From positions 1 through 53,461 of the forward strand of contig JAJQEO010000095.1 in assembly GCA_021201665.1 (NCBI GenBank): a stretch of DNA of 53,461 nucleotides, given 5' to 3'. Within the stretch, counting starts at the first letter, position 1. Each line of letters begins with the position of its first letter. This document shows positions 1 to 7,545 of this stretch, piece by piece. This DNA comes from Lachnospiraceae bacterium. Lineage in GTDB: Bacteria > Bacillota > Clostridia > Lachnospirales > Lachnospiraceae. A program made the position numbers and the translations under genes. The notes below the pieces were generated by a model. The model ran no database searches. It had not been told where the DNA came from and was given only the letters and a program-made list of their open reading frames with translations.

Positions 1-169
1 CACAATATGAGATGATTGTAAAGTGTTTTTACCAAAGTTTTATATCTACACCCAGATGAAAGAGACTCTTGATTTTTGACATGATTTGTAGTAGACTTGG
101 TTTCGTTATAAATCACAGCAGGTTCTGAGCTGGAAAGCCTTTTGATGCTATCACATGCGGCGAATGAGA

Positions 170-462
170 CCATTGCCGTCCGGCGGACAGCGGGCGAAAG
201 GATTTTTGGTTTAGCTAAGAGGGAAACAGGTGTGAATCCTGTGCGATCCCGTCACTGTATTCGGGTAAATTTGCTGCTTAAAAGCAGGATGCGGACAAAG
301 ATCAAAAGGTCTGCATTTCATAGACAGCTTCGTAGCTTTCAGTATCTTCACAAATAGTTACACAGCTTCAATATTTACCATGCGCGGTCATTATGCCACT
401 GGGAAACTGGGAAGGCGGCCTGCGCAGCCCGTAAGTCAGGAGACCTGCCTGTTGTGCGCAAT
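170..462 (+). promoter_or_regulatory. Cobalamin (B12) riboswitch
   Basis: This is a class-I cobalamin riboswitch by primary-sequence landmarks. A GGGAA-x3-GGTG-x-GAATCC block followed by CCCGTCACTGT lies at 221-258. The distal landmarks GCCACTGG and GGGAAGGCGGC lie at 395-420, and the near-invariant AGTCAGGAGACCTGCC at 434-449. The segment between the two halves (about 260-390) is longer than in a compact example, so a peripheral helix appears extended. The outer ends are approximate because the closing stem was not resolved. It lies ahead of a cobaltochelatase-like gene and a BtuFCD-like importer, the expected targets of corrinoid-responsive repression. Confidence 0.9.
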
Positions 463-526
463 GGAGTATTTTCAAGGATCGACTGAGAGCGATTTCACGA
501 AGTGCGGATGAATGGGCGCTTTGCTG

Positions 527-549
527 CCTGCTTTATACACATAAGCAGG
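527..549 (+). other. Leader hairpin
   Basis: CCTGCTT at 527-533 pairs with AAGCAGG at 543-549 in the long leader downstream of the riboswitch. CCTGC also occurs in the conserved riboswitch end (444-449), so alternative pairing is possible, but this is inference. Confidence 0.4.
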
Positions 550-680
550 TGTGAAAAATTATTTCCGCGTTTTCAGGAAGATTGATTGAAGGCTCCGGAC
601 CACGGGGAATTGGTCTGCGGATGGACTGGTATCACATGGCTGTTTTATCAGGAATTCAGGATCTGTCAGAAAGAATCCTG

Positions 681-706
681 CCTGTCAGGGATTGACAGGA
701 TTTTGT
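681..706 (+). terminator. Possible intrinsic terminator or attenuator hairpin
   Basis: CCTGTCA (681-687) and TGACAGG (693-699) form a perfect 7-bp stem with a 5-nt loop, followed by ATTTTGTT. The U tract is short and interrupted, so this may be a weak attenuator in the riboswitch expression platform. Confidence 0.35.
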
Positions 707-758
707 TCCAGAGCTTCCAAACTGAGGCAGCATATTATGAAACCGTCCGATTCAGCTC

Positions 759-790
759 ACCCTTTTACCCTGTGTAAGAGGGTTTTTTTT
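759..790 (+). terminator. Intrinsic terminator in the riboswitch leader
   Basis: ACCCTTTTA (759-767) pairs with TAAGAGGGT (775-783) with one G-U pair, followed by an uninterrupted T8 run ending at 790. It stands between the riboswitch and the first gene and is the most likely terminator of the expression platform: corrinoid bound, transcription stops. Confidence 0.7.
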
Positions 791-877
791 ATGCACACGG
801 CCGCGTAAGGAGTATTCCAGCTTCGCTGGACGCGGCCGGCGCAGGCGGATAGGGGAGAAGGGCGTTCCCCTATCCGA
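791..877 (+). repeat. Two strong 5'-UTR hairpins, first one a repeated element
   Basis: Hairpin 1 has nested arms GGCCGCG (799-805) with CGCGGCC (831-837) and TCCAGC (816-821) with GCTGGA (825-830). Hairpin 2 pairs GGATAGGGGA (847-856) with TCCCCTATCC (866-875). The start of hairpin 1 (ATGCACACGGCCGCGTAAGG) is closely similar to the sequence at 28731 ahead of another extracellular-protein gene, where a different inner stem follows. Neither hairpin has a T tract, so mRNA stabilisation or a dispersed repeat is more likely than termination. Confidence 0.6.
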
Positions 878-912
878 TTAAACCCTATTCTATTTCACAG
901 GAGGGAATCAAA

Positions 913-2535
913 ATGAAGAGAAGAACAGTGAAGGCACTCGCAGTTGCGCTCGCGATGACCACCGTATTTGCGATGGGTTCCGCGAATGTGTTTGCGGAGG
1001 AGGAGACGGAAGCAGCGGAGACTGCGGCCGAGGTATCTGATGAGGATCAGGCGGCGGCCGATGAGGTGGCGGCACTGATCGACGCGATCTATGTGCAGAC
1101 ATGGACAGAGGACACGGCTGAGCAGTGTGCGGCGGCAAAGGAAGCCTGGGATGCGCTGACCGACGAACAGAAGGAGCTGGTCGAGGGCGAAAACGCGGAT
1201 CCGGATTATTTCGGCAGAGATACCGGCGATGCTTCCCTGGATGACCCGAGAAATCAGGACGAGATCGGTGAGAATGAAATCCTGGTGGTCAGCTTCGGTA
1301 CATCCTTTAACGACAGCCGCGTAGAGGATATCAAGGCGATCGAGGACGCGATTGCCGAGGCTTATCCGGAGTGGTCGGTGAGAAGAGCGTTTACGGCGCA
1401 GATTATCATCAACCATGTGCTGGCCCGTGACGGCGAGTCGATTGACAATGTGGAGCAGGCCCTGGAGCGCGCGGTGGCAAACGGCGTGAAGAACCTGGTA
1501 GTTCAGCCGACGCACCTGATGCACGGCGCAGAGTATGATGAGCTGATGGAAGCGGTTGAGGAATATCAGGATCAGTTTGAGTCCGTAGTCGTAGCGGAAC
1601 CGCTGCTCGGCGAGGTGGGCGATGACGCGACCGTGATCAATGAGGATAAGGCAGCGGTAGCGGAAGCGGTTGTTGCAGCTGCTGTGGAAAACTCTGATTA
1701 TGACAGCCTGGAGGCTGCGGCTGAGGATGGCACTGCGATCGTCCTGATGGGGCATGGTACCTCCCACACAGCGAAGGTATCCTACAGCCAGATGCAGACC
1801 CAGATGAATGAACTTGGCTATGATAACGTATTCATCGGCACCGTTGAGGGCGAGCCGGAAGAGACCGCATGCGAGGAAGTGATTGCGGCGGTATCTGAGG
1901 CAGGCTATACAAAAGTGATCCTTCGTCCGCTGATGGTAGTGGCCGGCGATCATGCGAACAACGACATGGCGGGTGAGGATGAGGATTCCTGGCTGAGCAT
2001 GTTCAATGCGTCCGGCCTTTTTGAGAGCGTAGATACTCAGATTGAAGGGCTTGGCAGAATCGAAGCGATCGAGGAGCTTTACATTGAGCATACTGCGGCT
2101 GCGATCGAGTCAATTGGCGCGGCAGACGATGCGGAAGACGAGGATTCTACGGAGACGGCAGCTCTTGCGGATGGCGTTTACACGGTAAATTTTGACACCG
2201 ACAGCAGCATGTTTCACGTAAATGAGGCACTGGACGGCAAGGCTACGCTGACCGTAGAAAATGGCGAGATGACCGTTCACGTGACACTGGTATCACAAAA
2301 TATCGTGAACCTCTATTACGGGCTGGCTGCGGATGCTGAAACAGAAGGAACCCAATTACTGGAGCCGACGATTGACACGGTGACCTACAGCGACGGCACG
2401 ACCGAGGAGGTCTATGGGTTTGACATCCCGGTACCGGCGCTGGATACAGAATTTGATGTCGCCCTGATTGGGACCAAGGGTGTGTGGTATGACCACAAGG
2501 TCAGCGTATCTGACCCGGTAGCGGTGGAGGAGTAA
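913..2535 (+). CDS. cbiK: Secreted CbiK-type sirohydrochlorin cobaltochelatase with C-terminal NEAT-like domain
   Basis: A 540-residue exported protein. Residues 1-29 are a signal peptide (MKRRTVKALAVALAMTT, then ..NVFAEE). After an acidic helical spacer, residues about 118-400 match anaerobic cobaltochelatase CbiK: the opening strand ILVVSFGTSF, QPTHLMHG (H201, H204), MGHGTSH (H281) and VAGDHANNDMAGE (H347). The family inserts Co(II) into sirohydrochlorin in the early anaerobic B12 pathway, normally in the cytoplasm; exported versions are known in some anaerobes. The C-terminal ~120 residues (DGVYTVNFDTD.. onward) are a beta-rich module resembling NEAT-type ligand-binding domains; this assignment is tentative. 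Start chosen by GGAGGG 13 nt upstream. It lies behind the B12 riboswitch and ahead of a BtuFCD-like importer, so it may capture or metallate tetrapyrroles outside the membrane rather than act in synthesis. Confidence 0.85.
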   Translation: MKRRTVKALAVALAMTTVFAMGSANVFAEEETEAAETAAEVSDEDQAAADEVAALIDAIYVQTWTEDTAEQCAAAKEAWDALTDEQKELVEGENADPDYFGRDTGDASLDDPRNQDEIGENEILVVSFGTSFNDSRVEDIKAIEDAIAEAYPEWSVRRAFTAQIIINHVLARDGESIDNVEQALERAVANGVKNLVVQPTHLMHGAEYDELMEAVEEYQDQFESVVVAEPLLGEVGDDATVINEDKAAVAEAVVAAAVENSDYDSLEAAAEDGTAIVLMGHGTSHTAKVSYSQMQTQMNELGYDNVFIGTVEGEPEETACEEVIAAVSEAGYTKVILRPLMVVAGDHANNDMAGEDEDSWLSMFNASGLFESVDTQIEGLGRIEAIEELYIEHTAAAIESIGAADDAEDEDSTETAALADGVYTVNFDTDSSMFHVNEALDGKATLTVENGEMTVHVTLVSQNIVNLYYGLAADAETEGTQLLEPTIDTVTYSDGTTEEVYGFDIPVPALDTEFDVALIGTKGVWYDHKVSVSDPVAVEE

Positions 2536-2690
2536 GATACTGAAACTCCATATGGACAGGCTTTCCCTTGCCTGCGACAGTGGAATGATGCACAGGAACG
2601 CGCAAATAATTTTGGCGTACTACGCGCTGTGCGGACAGGGTGCGAGGACTCCCCTTATCTGATTCGCAGATTACAGGGATTTGCAAGGCG

Positions 2691-2725
2691 GCCGGAGGAG
2701 AGATGAGTCCTCCGGCTGCTTTTTC
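2691..2725 (+). terminator. Intergenic terminator/attenuator
   Basis: GCCGGAGGA (2691-2699) pairs perfectly with TCCTCCGGC (2708-2716), followed by TGCTTTTTC. It sits between the chelatase gene and the binding-protein gene in a 239-nt gap, so the downstream importer genes may be read through at a reduced level or from another promoter. Confidence 0.6.
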
Positions 2726-2774
2726 ATTCTGCGGAGGGCTCTTTGAACCTGGAGATTTCCAAAGGAGCAGGAAT

Positions 2775-4628
2775 ATGATGAACAGGATAAGAAATACCAG
2801 AAAGACTTCAACGGCAGCTTTAATGATTGCAACTATAGCGATTGCGGTTTTAGCGATTGCCGGAATGTTGCTGTTGCCTGTCCGGATAAAAACAGCACAC
2901 GTTCTGGCTGCCTCTGGAACAGAACAGACAACGGCTGCGGATATTGGCCTTGAGGATGGTACCTGGCTGGTCGATGTGACCCTTTCGGGTGGCTCCGGGA
3001 AAGCGAGCGTCGAGAGTCCGGCGACGATTGTGGTAGAGGACGGAAATATCACGGCGACGATTATCTTCAGTAGTCCCTATTATGACTATATGCTTGTTGA
3101 CGGAACGCGATATGAGCCGGTAAACGAAGAAGGCAATTCCGCGTTCGAAATACCGGTCGCCGGGTTTGACTGTGAGATTGCGGTGACAGCCGATACGACC
3201 GCGATGAGCACGCCGCACGAGATTGAATATACGCTGTTTTTTGATTCGACGAGCATCCGGGCGGCGGACGCGGATGACATGGCGGAAATGGGTGAAGGAG
3301 CGGATGCAGGTGACACGGCGGGTGAAGGAAAAGCGGCGGATGCGGATGATACGGCAGATGCAGACGATGCGATCAAAACGGACGATGTGGCTGGCGCGGA
3401 CAACGCAGATGATGAAGAGGCAGTAGATGATGAAACGGCTGCAGAGGGCACGACGGCCATAGATGATACAGACACAGCGAGTGCAGACAATGCAGCGACC
3501 GCAGACGACACAACGACTGCAGACAATGCAGCAACTGCAAATGACACCAACGATCGCAATTACCCTTCCGGCGAAGACTGGTGCGGCCTCACATGGGAGC
3601 GCAGCCTCGAGCTTTTGTACGCGGAGCAGTTTACCGTGGATTATTACGAGGGAGGGTACGCGCGGATTGTCATTGCTGACGAGGATGTTTTTTTGCTCGT
3701 CCCGGAGGATGCCGGGACTCCGGACGAACTGAAGGATGGTGTGACTGTTCTGCAGCAGCCCATTGAAAATATTTATCTGGTAGCGACTTCCGCCATGGAC
3801 TTTTTCGTTTCGCTGGACGTGCTGGATGCGATCCGGCTGTCCGGGACAAACGCGGGCGGCTGGTACATAGAAGAAGCGCAGGAAGCGATGGAGGCGGGCG
3901 ACATTCTTTACGCCGGCAAATACAGCGCGCCGGATTATGAGCTGATTCTCGCGGAGGGCTGCGGTCTGGCGATTGAGTCGACGATGATTTACCACAATCC
4001 TGAGGTGCAGGAAAAGCTGGAAGCCTTCGGCATCCCGGTGCTGGTGGAACGCTCCAGCTACGAGTCCCACCCGATGGGCCGGACCGAATGGATGAAGCTC
4101 TATGCGGTGCTTCTCGGTCTGGAGGATGAGGCGGAGGAGATCTTTAACGAGCAGGTCGAAAGCGTACAGGCGGTTGCTTCTGAAGAATCTCTGGGAAAGA
4201 CGGTCGCCTTTTTTTATATCACGTCTGCCGGAACCGCAAATGTCCGCAAATCGAACGACTATGTCGCGAAAATGATTGAGCTGGCGGGCGGAATTTATGT
4301 CTTTGACGATCTGGGCGAGGACGACAGCGCACTTTCCACAGTCAATATGACGATGGAAGAGTTTTACGTACAGGCGTATGACGCTGACTATATCATTTAC
4401 AACAGCACGATCGACGGCGAGATTTATACGATCGACGAGCTTCTCGGGAAAAGTGCGCTGCTGGCGGACTTTACGGCTGTGCAGAATGGAAATGTCTGGT
4501 GCACCGGGAAAAACCTGTTCCAGGAGACCACGAGCCTGGGCGACCTGATTGTCGAGATCCACACGATACTTAGCGATGAGGACGCGGACGAGAGCGAGCT
4601 GCAGTTTTTGCATCGAATTGCGGAATAA
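2775..4628 (+). CDS. Cobalamin/iron-type ABC transporter substrate-binding protein with N-terminal accessory domain
   Basis: A 617-residue surface protein. Residues 1-40 hold a membrane/signal segment (IATIAIAVLAIAGMLLLPV). Residues about 55-160 form a beta-rich domain (DGTWLVDVTLSGGSGKASV ... STPHEIEYTLFFDST) that often precedes metal or tetrapyrrole binding modules in Clostridia; its ligand is unknown. Residues about 165-262 are an acidic linker of degenerate A/D/T repeats. Residues about 265-617 are a periplasmic-binding-protein fold of the BtuF/FhuD type (motifs TMIYHNPEVQEKLEAFGIPV, MTMEEFYVQAYDADYIIYNS). The start at 2775 has AAAGGAG 7 nt upstream. It overlaps the permease reading frame at its stop codon and lies behind a B12 riboswitch, so a corrinoid or related tetrapyrrole is the likely ligand. 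No lipobox cysteine is seen; the N-terminal hydrophobic segment may stay as anchor. Confidence 0.8.
   Translation: MMNRIRNTRKTSTAALMIATIAIAVLAIAGMLLLPVRIKTAHVLAASGTEQTTAADIGLEDGTWLVDVTLSGGSGKASVESPATIVVEDGNITATIIFSSPYYDYMLVDGTRYEPVNEEGNSAFEIPVAGFDCEIAVTADTTAMSTPHEIEYTLFFDSTSIRAADADDMAEMGEGADAGDTAGEGKAADADDTADADDAIKTDDVAGADNADDEEAVDDETAAEGTTAIDDTDTASADNAATADDTTTADNAATANDTNDRNYPSGEDWCGLTWERSLELLYAEQFTVDYYEGGYARIVIADEDVFLLVPEDAGTPDELKDGVTVLQQPIENIYLVATSAMDFFVSLDVLDAIRLSGTNAGGWYIEEAQEAMEAGDILYAGKYSAPDYELILAEGCGLAIESTMIYHNPEVQEKLEAFGIPVLVERSSYESHPMGRTEWMKLYAVLLGLEDEAEEIFNEQVESVQAVASEESLGKTVAFFYITSAGTANVRKSNDYVAKMIELAGGIYVFDDLGEDDSALSTVNMTMEEFYVQAYDADYIIYNSTIDGEIYTIDELLGKSALLADFTAVQNGNVWCTGKNLFQETTSLGDLIVEIHTILSDEDADESELQFLHRIAE
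3270..3560 (+). repeat. Degenerate GCN-GAY repeat coding an acidic linker
   Basis: A short-period degenerate repeat of GCA/GAC/GAT/ACG codons (for example GCAGACGATGC, GCAGACAATGCAGC) encodes an Asp/Ala/Thr-rich spacer inside the binding-protein gene. It is likely to expand and contract by slippage and gives a flexible stalk between the two domains. Confidence 0.65.
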
Positions 4629-4639
4629 TGGAGAGTAAA

Positions 4640-5659
4640 ATGACTGAAAAACAATCAACAAAGCGGCGCGTCATGCTTTCTTTTCTGATCTTGCTTGTAC
4701 TGACTGCCCTGCTGTTTATCTGGAACGTAAACTCAGGCAGTGTCGATCTTTCGGTGCCTGAGATCTGCCGGATTATTTTCCTGCGGCAGGGTGACACGAC
4801 TGCGTACAATATTATCTGGCAGATCCGTCTGCCGCGGATCCTTTCTGTCATTATCCTGGGCGGAGCACTCTCTGTGTCAGGCTTTCTGCTGCAGACCTTT
4901 TTTAACAATCCGATTGCCGGGCCGTTTGTGCTGGGCATCTCCTCCGGCTCGAAGCTGGTCGTGGCGCTGGTGATGGTTGGTTTTCTGTCCGCAGCCCGGA
5001 CGATGTCCTCGGGCGCAATGATCATCGCCGCGTTTGCAGGCGCCATGATTTCGATGGGCTTTGTCCTGCTGGTCTCCAATAAGGTCAAACGCATGTCCAT
5101 GCTTGTCATTTGCGGTGTGATGGTTGGCTATATCTGTTCAGCCGTTACGGACTTTGTCGTGACCTTTGCCGATGACTCCAATATTGTCAATCTGCACAAC
5201 TGGTCGCTCGGGAGCTTTTCCGGCATGACCTGGGGCAACGTGGCGGTGATGGCCGTCGTGGTCGGCGTGGCGCTGGTGATCACCTTTTTCCTCTCCAAGC
5301 CGATCAGCGCTTATCAGCTCGGAGAGGTGTACGCGCAGAATCTCGGCGTGAACATCCGCGCGTTCCGCGTGGCGCTCATCCTTCTCTCGAGCATCCTCTC
5401 CGCCTGTGTTACCGCGTTCGCCGGCCCTATTTCCTTCGTCGGGGTCGCGGTGCCCCATCTGGTCAAAAGCCTCCTGAACACAGCCAGGCCGCTTCTTGTG
5501 ATACCGGCCTGTTTTCTGGGCGGCGCGGTTTTCTGTATGTTCTGCGACCTCATCGCACGCACCGTCTTTTCCCCGACCGAGCTCTCCATCAGCTCCGTGA
5601 CGGCACTGTTCGGCGCGCCGGTGGTTATTTATATCATGGTGAGAAGGAGGGCTGAGTAA
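4640..5659 (+). CDS. FecCD/BtuC-family ABC transporter permease
   Basis: A 339-residue polytopic membrane protein of the BtuC/FecCD family, which forms the dimeric channel of cobalamin, heme and siderophore importers. Family motifs include RLPRILSVIILGGALSVSG near the start, NPIAGPFVLGISSGSKL, and the C-terminal GPISFVGVAVPHLVK that contacts the ATPase. About nine to ten membrane segments and the usual length. Two starts are possible: ATG at 4628 overlapping the upstream stop (TAATG), or ATG at 4640 with GGAG 6 nt upstream; the second has the better ribosome binding site. It belongs with the binding protein before it and the ATPase at 6151, although a toxin-antitoxin remnant now separates it from the ATPase. 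Confidence 0.88.
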   Translation: MTEKQSTKRRVMLSFLILLVLTALLFIWNVNSGSVDLSVPEICRIIFLRQGDTTAYNIIWQIRLPRILSVIILGGALSVSGFLLQTFFNNPIAGPFVLGISSGSKLVVALVMVGFLSAARTMSSGAMIIAAFAGAMISMGFVLLVSNKVKRMSMLVICGVMVGYICSAVTDFVVTFADDSNIVNLHNWSLGSFSGMTWGNVAVMAVVVGVALVITFFLSKPISAYQLGEVYAQNLGVNIRAFRVALILLSSILSACVTAFAGPISFVGVAVPHLVKSLLNTARPLLVIPACFLGGAVFCMFCDLIARTVFSPTELSISSVTALFGAPVVIYIMVRRRAE

Positions 5660-5669
5660 TTTTGATTTT

Positions 5670-5690
5670 GCGAAGCAACGAGCCAGGTAA
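5670..5690 (+). repeat. Short dispersed motif, copy 1
   Basis: GCGAAGCAACGAGCCAGGTA recurs with one change (A to G) at 46990-47009. Both copies lie just after a gene's 3' end. Function unknown. Confidence 0.5.
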
Positions 5691-5728
5691 CAAAATGATG
5701 AGAATGTAAAGCATTTGATTAAAAATGA

Positions 5729-5757
5729 TTGACATGCGCTTATTGCTGTGCTACTAT
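5729..5757 (+). promoter_or_regulatory. Sigma-A promoter for the antitoxin gene
   Basis: TTGACA (5729-5734), 17-nt spacer, TACTAT (5752-5757). It gives the antitoxin, and probably the ATPase gene behind it, a promoter independent of the B12 riboswitch. Confidence 0.65.
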
Positions 5758-5763
5758 GCTAAT

Positions 5764-5794
5764 GAAAACCGCAGGCAAGAAATAGAAAACCGCA
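5764..5794 (+). promoter_or_regulatory. Direct-repeat operator candidate
   Basis: GAAAACCGCA occurs at 5764-5773 and again at 5785-5794, a 21-bp (two-turn) spacing immediately downstream of the -10 box. Antitoxins commonly autorepress from sites in this position; binding here is inferred. Confidence 0.4.
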
Positions 5795-5843
5795 TAAACA
5801 ACTGTATGTTATCTTTATAACTGCATGCACAAGGAGGTTTCAT

Positions 5844-6110
5844 ATGGCACAGGCAATGGTTAATTTTAGAATGGACGCAGAATTAAAAAAGAATATGGAG
5901 CAAACCTGTAAAAAAATGGGACTGACGATGACATCGGCCTTTACAATGTTTGCTGCAAAAGTAACTCGAGAACAGCGGATCCCATTTGAAATAGTTGCGG
6001 ATCCATTTTACAGTGAGGAAAATATCGCTGAACTGGAAAAACGGGTAGCCGAAATAAAATCTGGAAAGTGTACCTTGAAAGAGCATGATTTAATCGAGGA
6101 GGATTCATGA
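5844..6110 (+). CDS. RelB/DinJ-family antitoxin
   Basis: An 88-residue protein with the RelB/DinJ ribbon-helix-helix start (VNFRMDAELKKNMEQTCKKM, then MTSAFTMFAAKV) and a C-terminal tail (..PFYSEENIAELEKRVAEIKSG) of the kind that wraps the toxin. The family forms dimers that bind the operator and neutralise RelE/YoeB/YafQ mRNA interferases. AAGGAGG lies 8 nt before the start. Its stop overlaps the ATG of a YoeB-like toxin (ATGA), the classic coupled arrangement, but the toxin is truncated. The gene therefore appears to be an antitoxin without a working partner, now acting, if at all, as a regulator of the promoter upstream of the ATPase or against related toxins elsewhere. Confidence 0.85.
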   Translation: MAQAMVNFRMDAELKKNMEQTCKKMGLTMTSAFTMFAAKVTREQRIPFEIVADPFYSEENIAELEKRVAEIKSGKCTLKEHDLIEEDS

Positions 6111-6196
6111 GAAAGCTTTGGCGTGATGAAGCCTGGGAGGAATATTTAGAATGGCAGACAAAAATGCTTCTTACTACTTTCGGACAGAAAAGCTGA
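6107..6196 (+). pseudogene. Truncated YoeB/Txe-family toxin
   Basis: Reads MRKLWRDEAWEEYLEWQTKM and stops after 29 codons. The first 18 or so residues match the start of YoeB/Txe toxins (W-x-D/E-x-A-W-x-x-Y-x-x-W-Q-T), whose normal length is about 85-90 residues; everything after WQTK, including the catalytic C-terminal part, is missing. The break coincides with the beginning of the ABC ATPase gene: its start codon (6151) lies out of frame in the Glu-Trp codons of the remnant and its ribosome binding site (GGAGG, 6136-6140) is also remnant sequence. No RNase activity is expected. Confidence 0.8.
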
Positions 6197-7251
6197 CCGT
6201 CGGTTACGACGGCAGACCCCTGATTAAAGAAATCGGGATGCAGGTGCGCCGCGGGGAAATCCTGACACTGATCGGACCGAACGGCGGCGGGAAATCGACG
6301 ATCCTCAAAAGCATCACACGACAGCTGAAAACCATCAGCGGCACGGTTTATCTGGAAAACGAAAGCTTGCAGAAGCTTTCCGGCAAGGAGCTTTCGCAGA
6401 AGATGGCGGTCGTCCTCACGGAGCGGATGCAGTCGGAGCTGATGACCTGTGAGGATATCGTGGCGACCGGCCGCTATCCCTATACAGGGACGCTGGGCAT
6501 TTTGACCGATGAGGACCGCGCGAAGGTGCATGAAGCGATGGAGTTGGTCCATGCGCTGGATCTGTGCGACCGGGATTTCAAGGCAATCAGCGACGGCCAG
6601 CGGCAGAGAATCATGCTTGCCCGCGCGATCTGCCAGGAGCCGGAGATCATCATTCTGGACGAGCCGACATCCTACCTCGACATTCGCCACAAGCTGGAGC
6701 TGCTCTCTATCCTGAAAAGGCTGGTGGCGCAGAGCCAGGTGGCGGTGATCATGTCGCTGCACGAACTGGACCTGGCGCAGAAGATTTCCGACCGGGTGAT
6801 CTGTGTCCACGGCGAATATATTGACCGCTATGGTACGCCGGAGGAAGTCTTTACGCCGGACTATATTCAGAAATTATATGACATCACCGACGGCACCTAC
6901 GATCCGCTGTTCGGCTGCGTCGAGCTGGCGGCGAATAAGGCCGCCCCGGAGGTGTTTGTGATCGGGGGAGGCGGTAGCGCGATCCCGACCTACCGCCGAC
7001 TCCAGCGCGAAGACATTCCGTTTGCCACGGGCGTGCTACATGAAAACGATATTGATTATGAGGTGGCGAAATCGCTGGCATCCGTCGTGATAGCGGAGCG
7101 GGAGTTCGAACCTGTCAGCGAAAAAAAACTGCAGGAAGCTCTTGAGATTCTGCGTACCTGCGGCCAGGTGATCTGCTGCGTGCCTTCCTTTGGAACCATG
7201 AACGCGCGCAACGCCAGGCTGCTTGAGGAATCAGAGCGACTTGGGAAATAA
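6151..7251 (+). CDS. Cobalamin/iron-type ABC transporter ATPase with extra C-terminal domain
   Basis: A 366-residue ATPase of the BtuD/FecE type. Residues 1-255 carry Walker A GPNGGGKST (42-50), an atypical signature ISDGQRQR in place of LSGGQ, and Walker B IIILDEPTSYLD. It should energise the FecCD permease at 4640. Residues about 264-366 (FVIGGGGSAIPTYRRLQ.., ..CGQVICCVPSFGTMNARN) form an additional Rossmann-like domain; such tails occur on clostridial ATPases of this class and have no known role. The start codon and GGAGG ribosome binding site lie inside the upstream toxin remnant, so translation is now embedded in a former toxin-antitoxin operon. Expression probably comes both from the importer operon and from the antitoxin promoter at 5729. 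Confidence 0.88.
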   Translation: MADKNASYYFRTEKLTVGYDGRPLIKEIGMQVRRGEILTLIGPNGGGKSTILKSITRQLKTISGTVYLENESLQKLSGKELSQKMAVVLTERMQSELMTCEDIVATGRYPYTGTLGILTDEDRAKVHEAMELVHALDLCDRDFKAISDGQRQRIMLARAICQEPEIIILDEPTSYLDIRHKLELLSILKRLVAQSQVAVIMSLHELDLAQKISDRVICVHGEYIDRYGTPEEVFTPDYIQKLYDITDGTYDPLFGCVELAANKAAPEVFVIGGGGSAIPTYRRLQREDIPFATGVLHENDIDYEVAKSLASVVIAEREFEPVSEKKLQEALEILRTCGQVICCVPSFGTMNARNARLLEESERLGK

Positions 7252-7290
7252 TTTCCTTTCGCAATCATATGTGTAAAAAGAAGAAGAGAC

Positions 7291-7319
7291 GCTCCCCGCC
7301 AGCGGAGCATCCCTTTTTT
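7291..7319 (+). terminator. Probable intrinsic terminator after the importer operon
   Basis: GCTCC (7291-7295) pairs with GGAGC (7304-7308), then ATCCC and T6. The stem is short, but it is correctly placed 40 nt after the ATPase stop codon. Confidence 0.5.
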
Positions 7320-7413
7320 CAAATGACAGCATTTTCTTGTTGCTTCCTTTATTTCAGTTACAGTATGTCAATGACCTGCTGTTCTAAAATATCATTTCTC
7401 AGATGTATGGTAA

Positions 7414-7545
7414 ATTACCGGAAATCAACGCCGCCAAACACGGTGCATTATCGGAAATTTAACGCCGCCGAACATGGTGCATTGCCTGATATACATCATC
7501 GCGGAGCACTTTGCGTTACCGAAAGTTCGGCGTCGCGAAACTCTC
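7414..7545. repeat. Degenerate ~34-nt tandem repeat, four units
   Basis: Unit 1 (7414-7446) and unit 2 (7447-7480) are very similar (ATTAyCGGAAATywAACGCCGCC, then rAACAyGGTGC). Units 3 (7481-7514) and 4 (7515-7545) are progressively diverged. The repeat overlaps the 3' end of the small minus-strand ORF. It reads as an old decayed repeat; no gene is supported on the plus strand here. Confidence 0.6.

Noticed and set aside
541..700. Second cobalamin riboswitch in tandem
   Set aside because: Only fragments resemble the consensus (GGTGTGAAAA, CAGAAAGAATCCTGCC); the CCACTG and GGGAAGG landmarks are missing. Kept as a possible relic in the findings, not as a feature.
895..2091. A 398-codon open frame antisense to the chelatase gene
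   Set aside because: It is a by-product of the alanine/glutamate-rich codon pattern on the plus strand; composition is implausible (many His/Arg/Leu) and there is no ribosome binding site or family resemblance.
2850..4661. A 603-codon open frame antisense to the binding-protein gene
   Set aside because: Low-complexity Cys/Arg/Val stretches mirror the acidic repeat of the real gene; no motifs.
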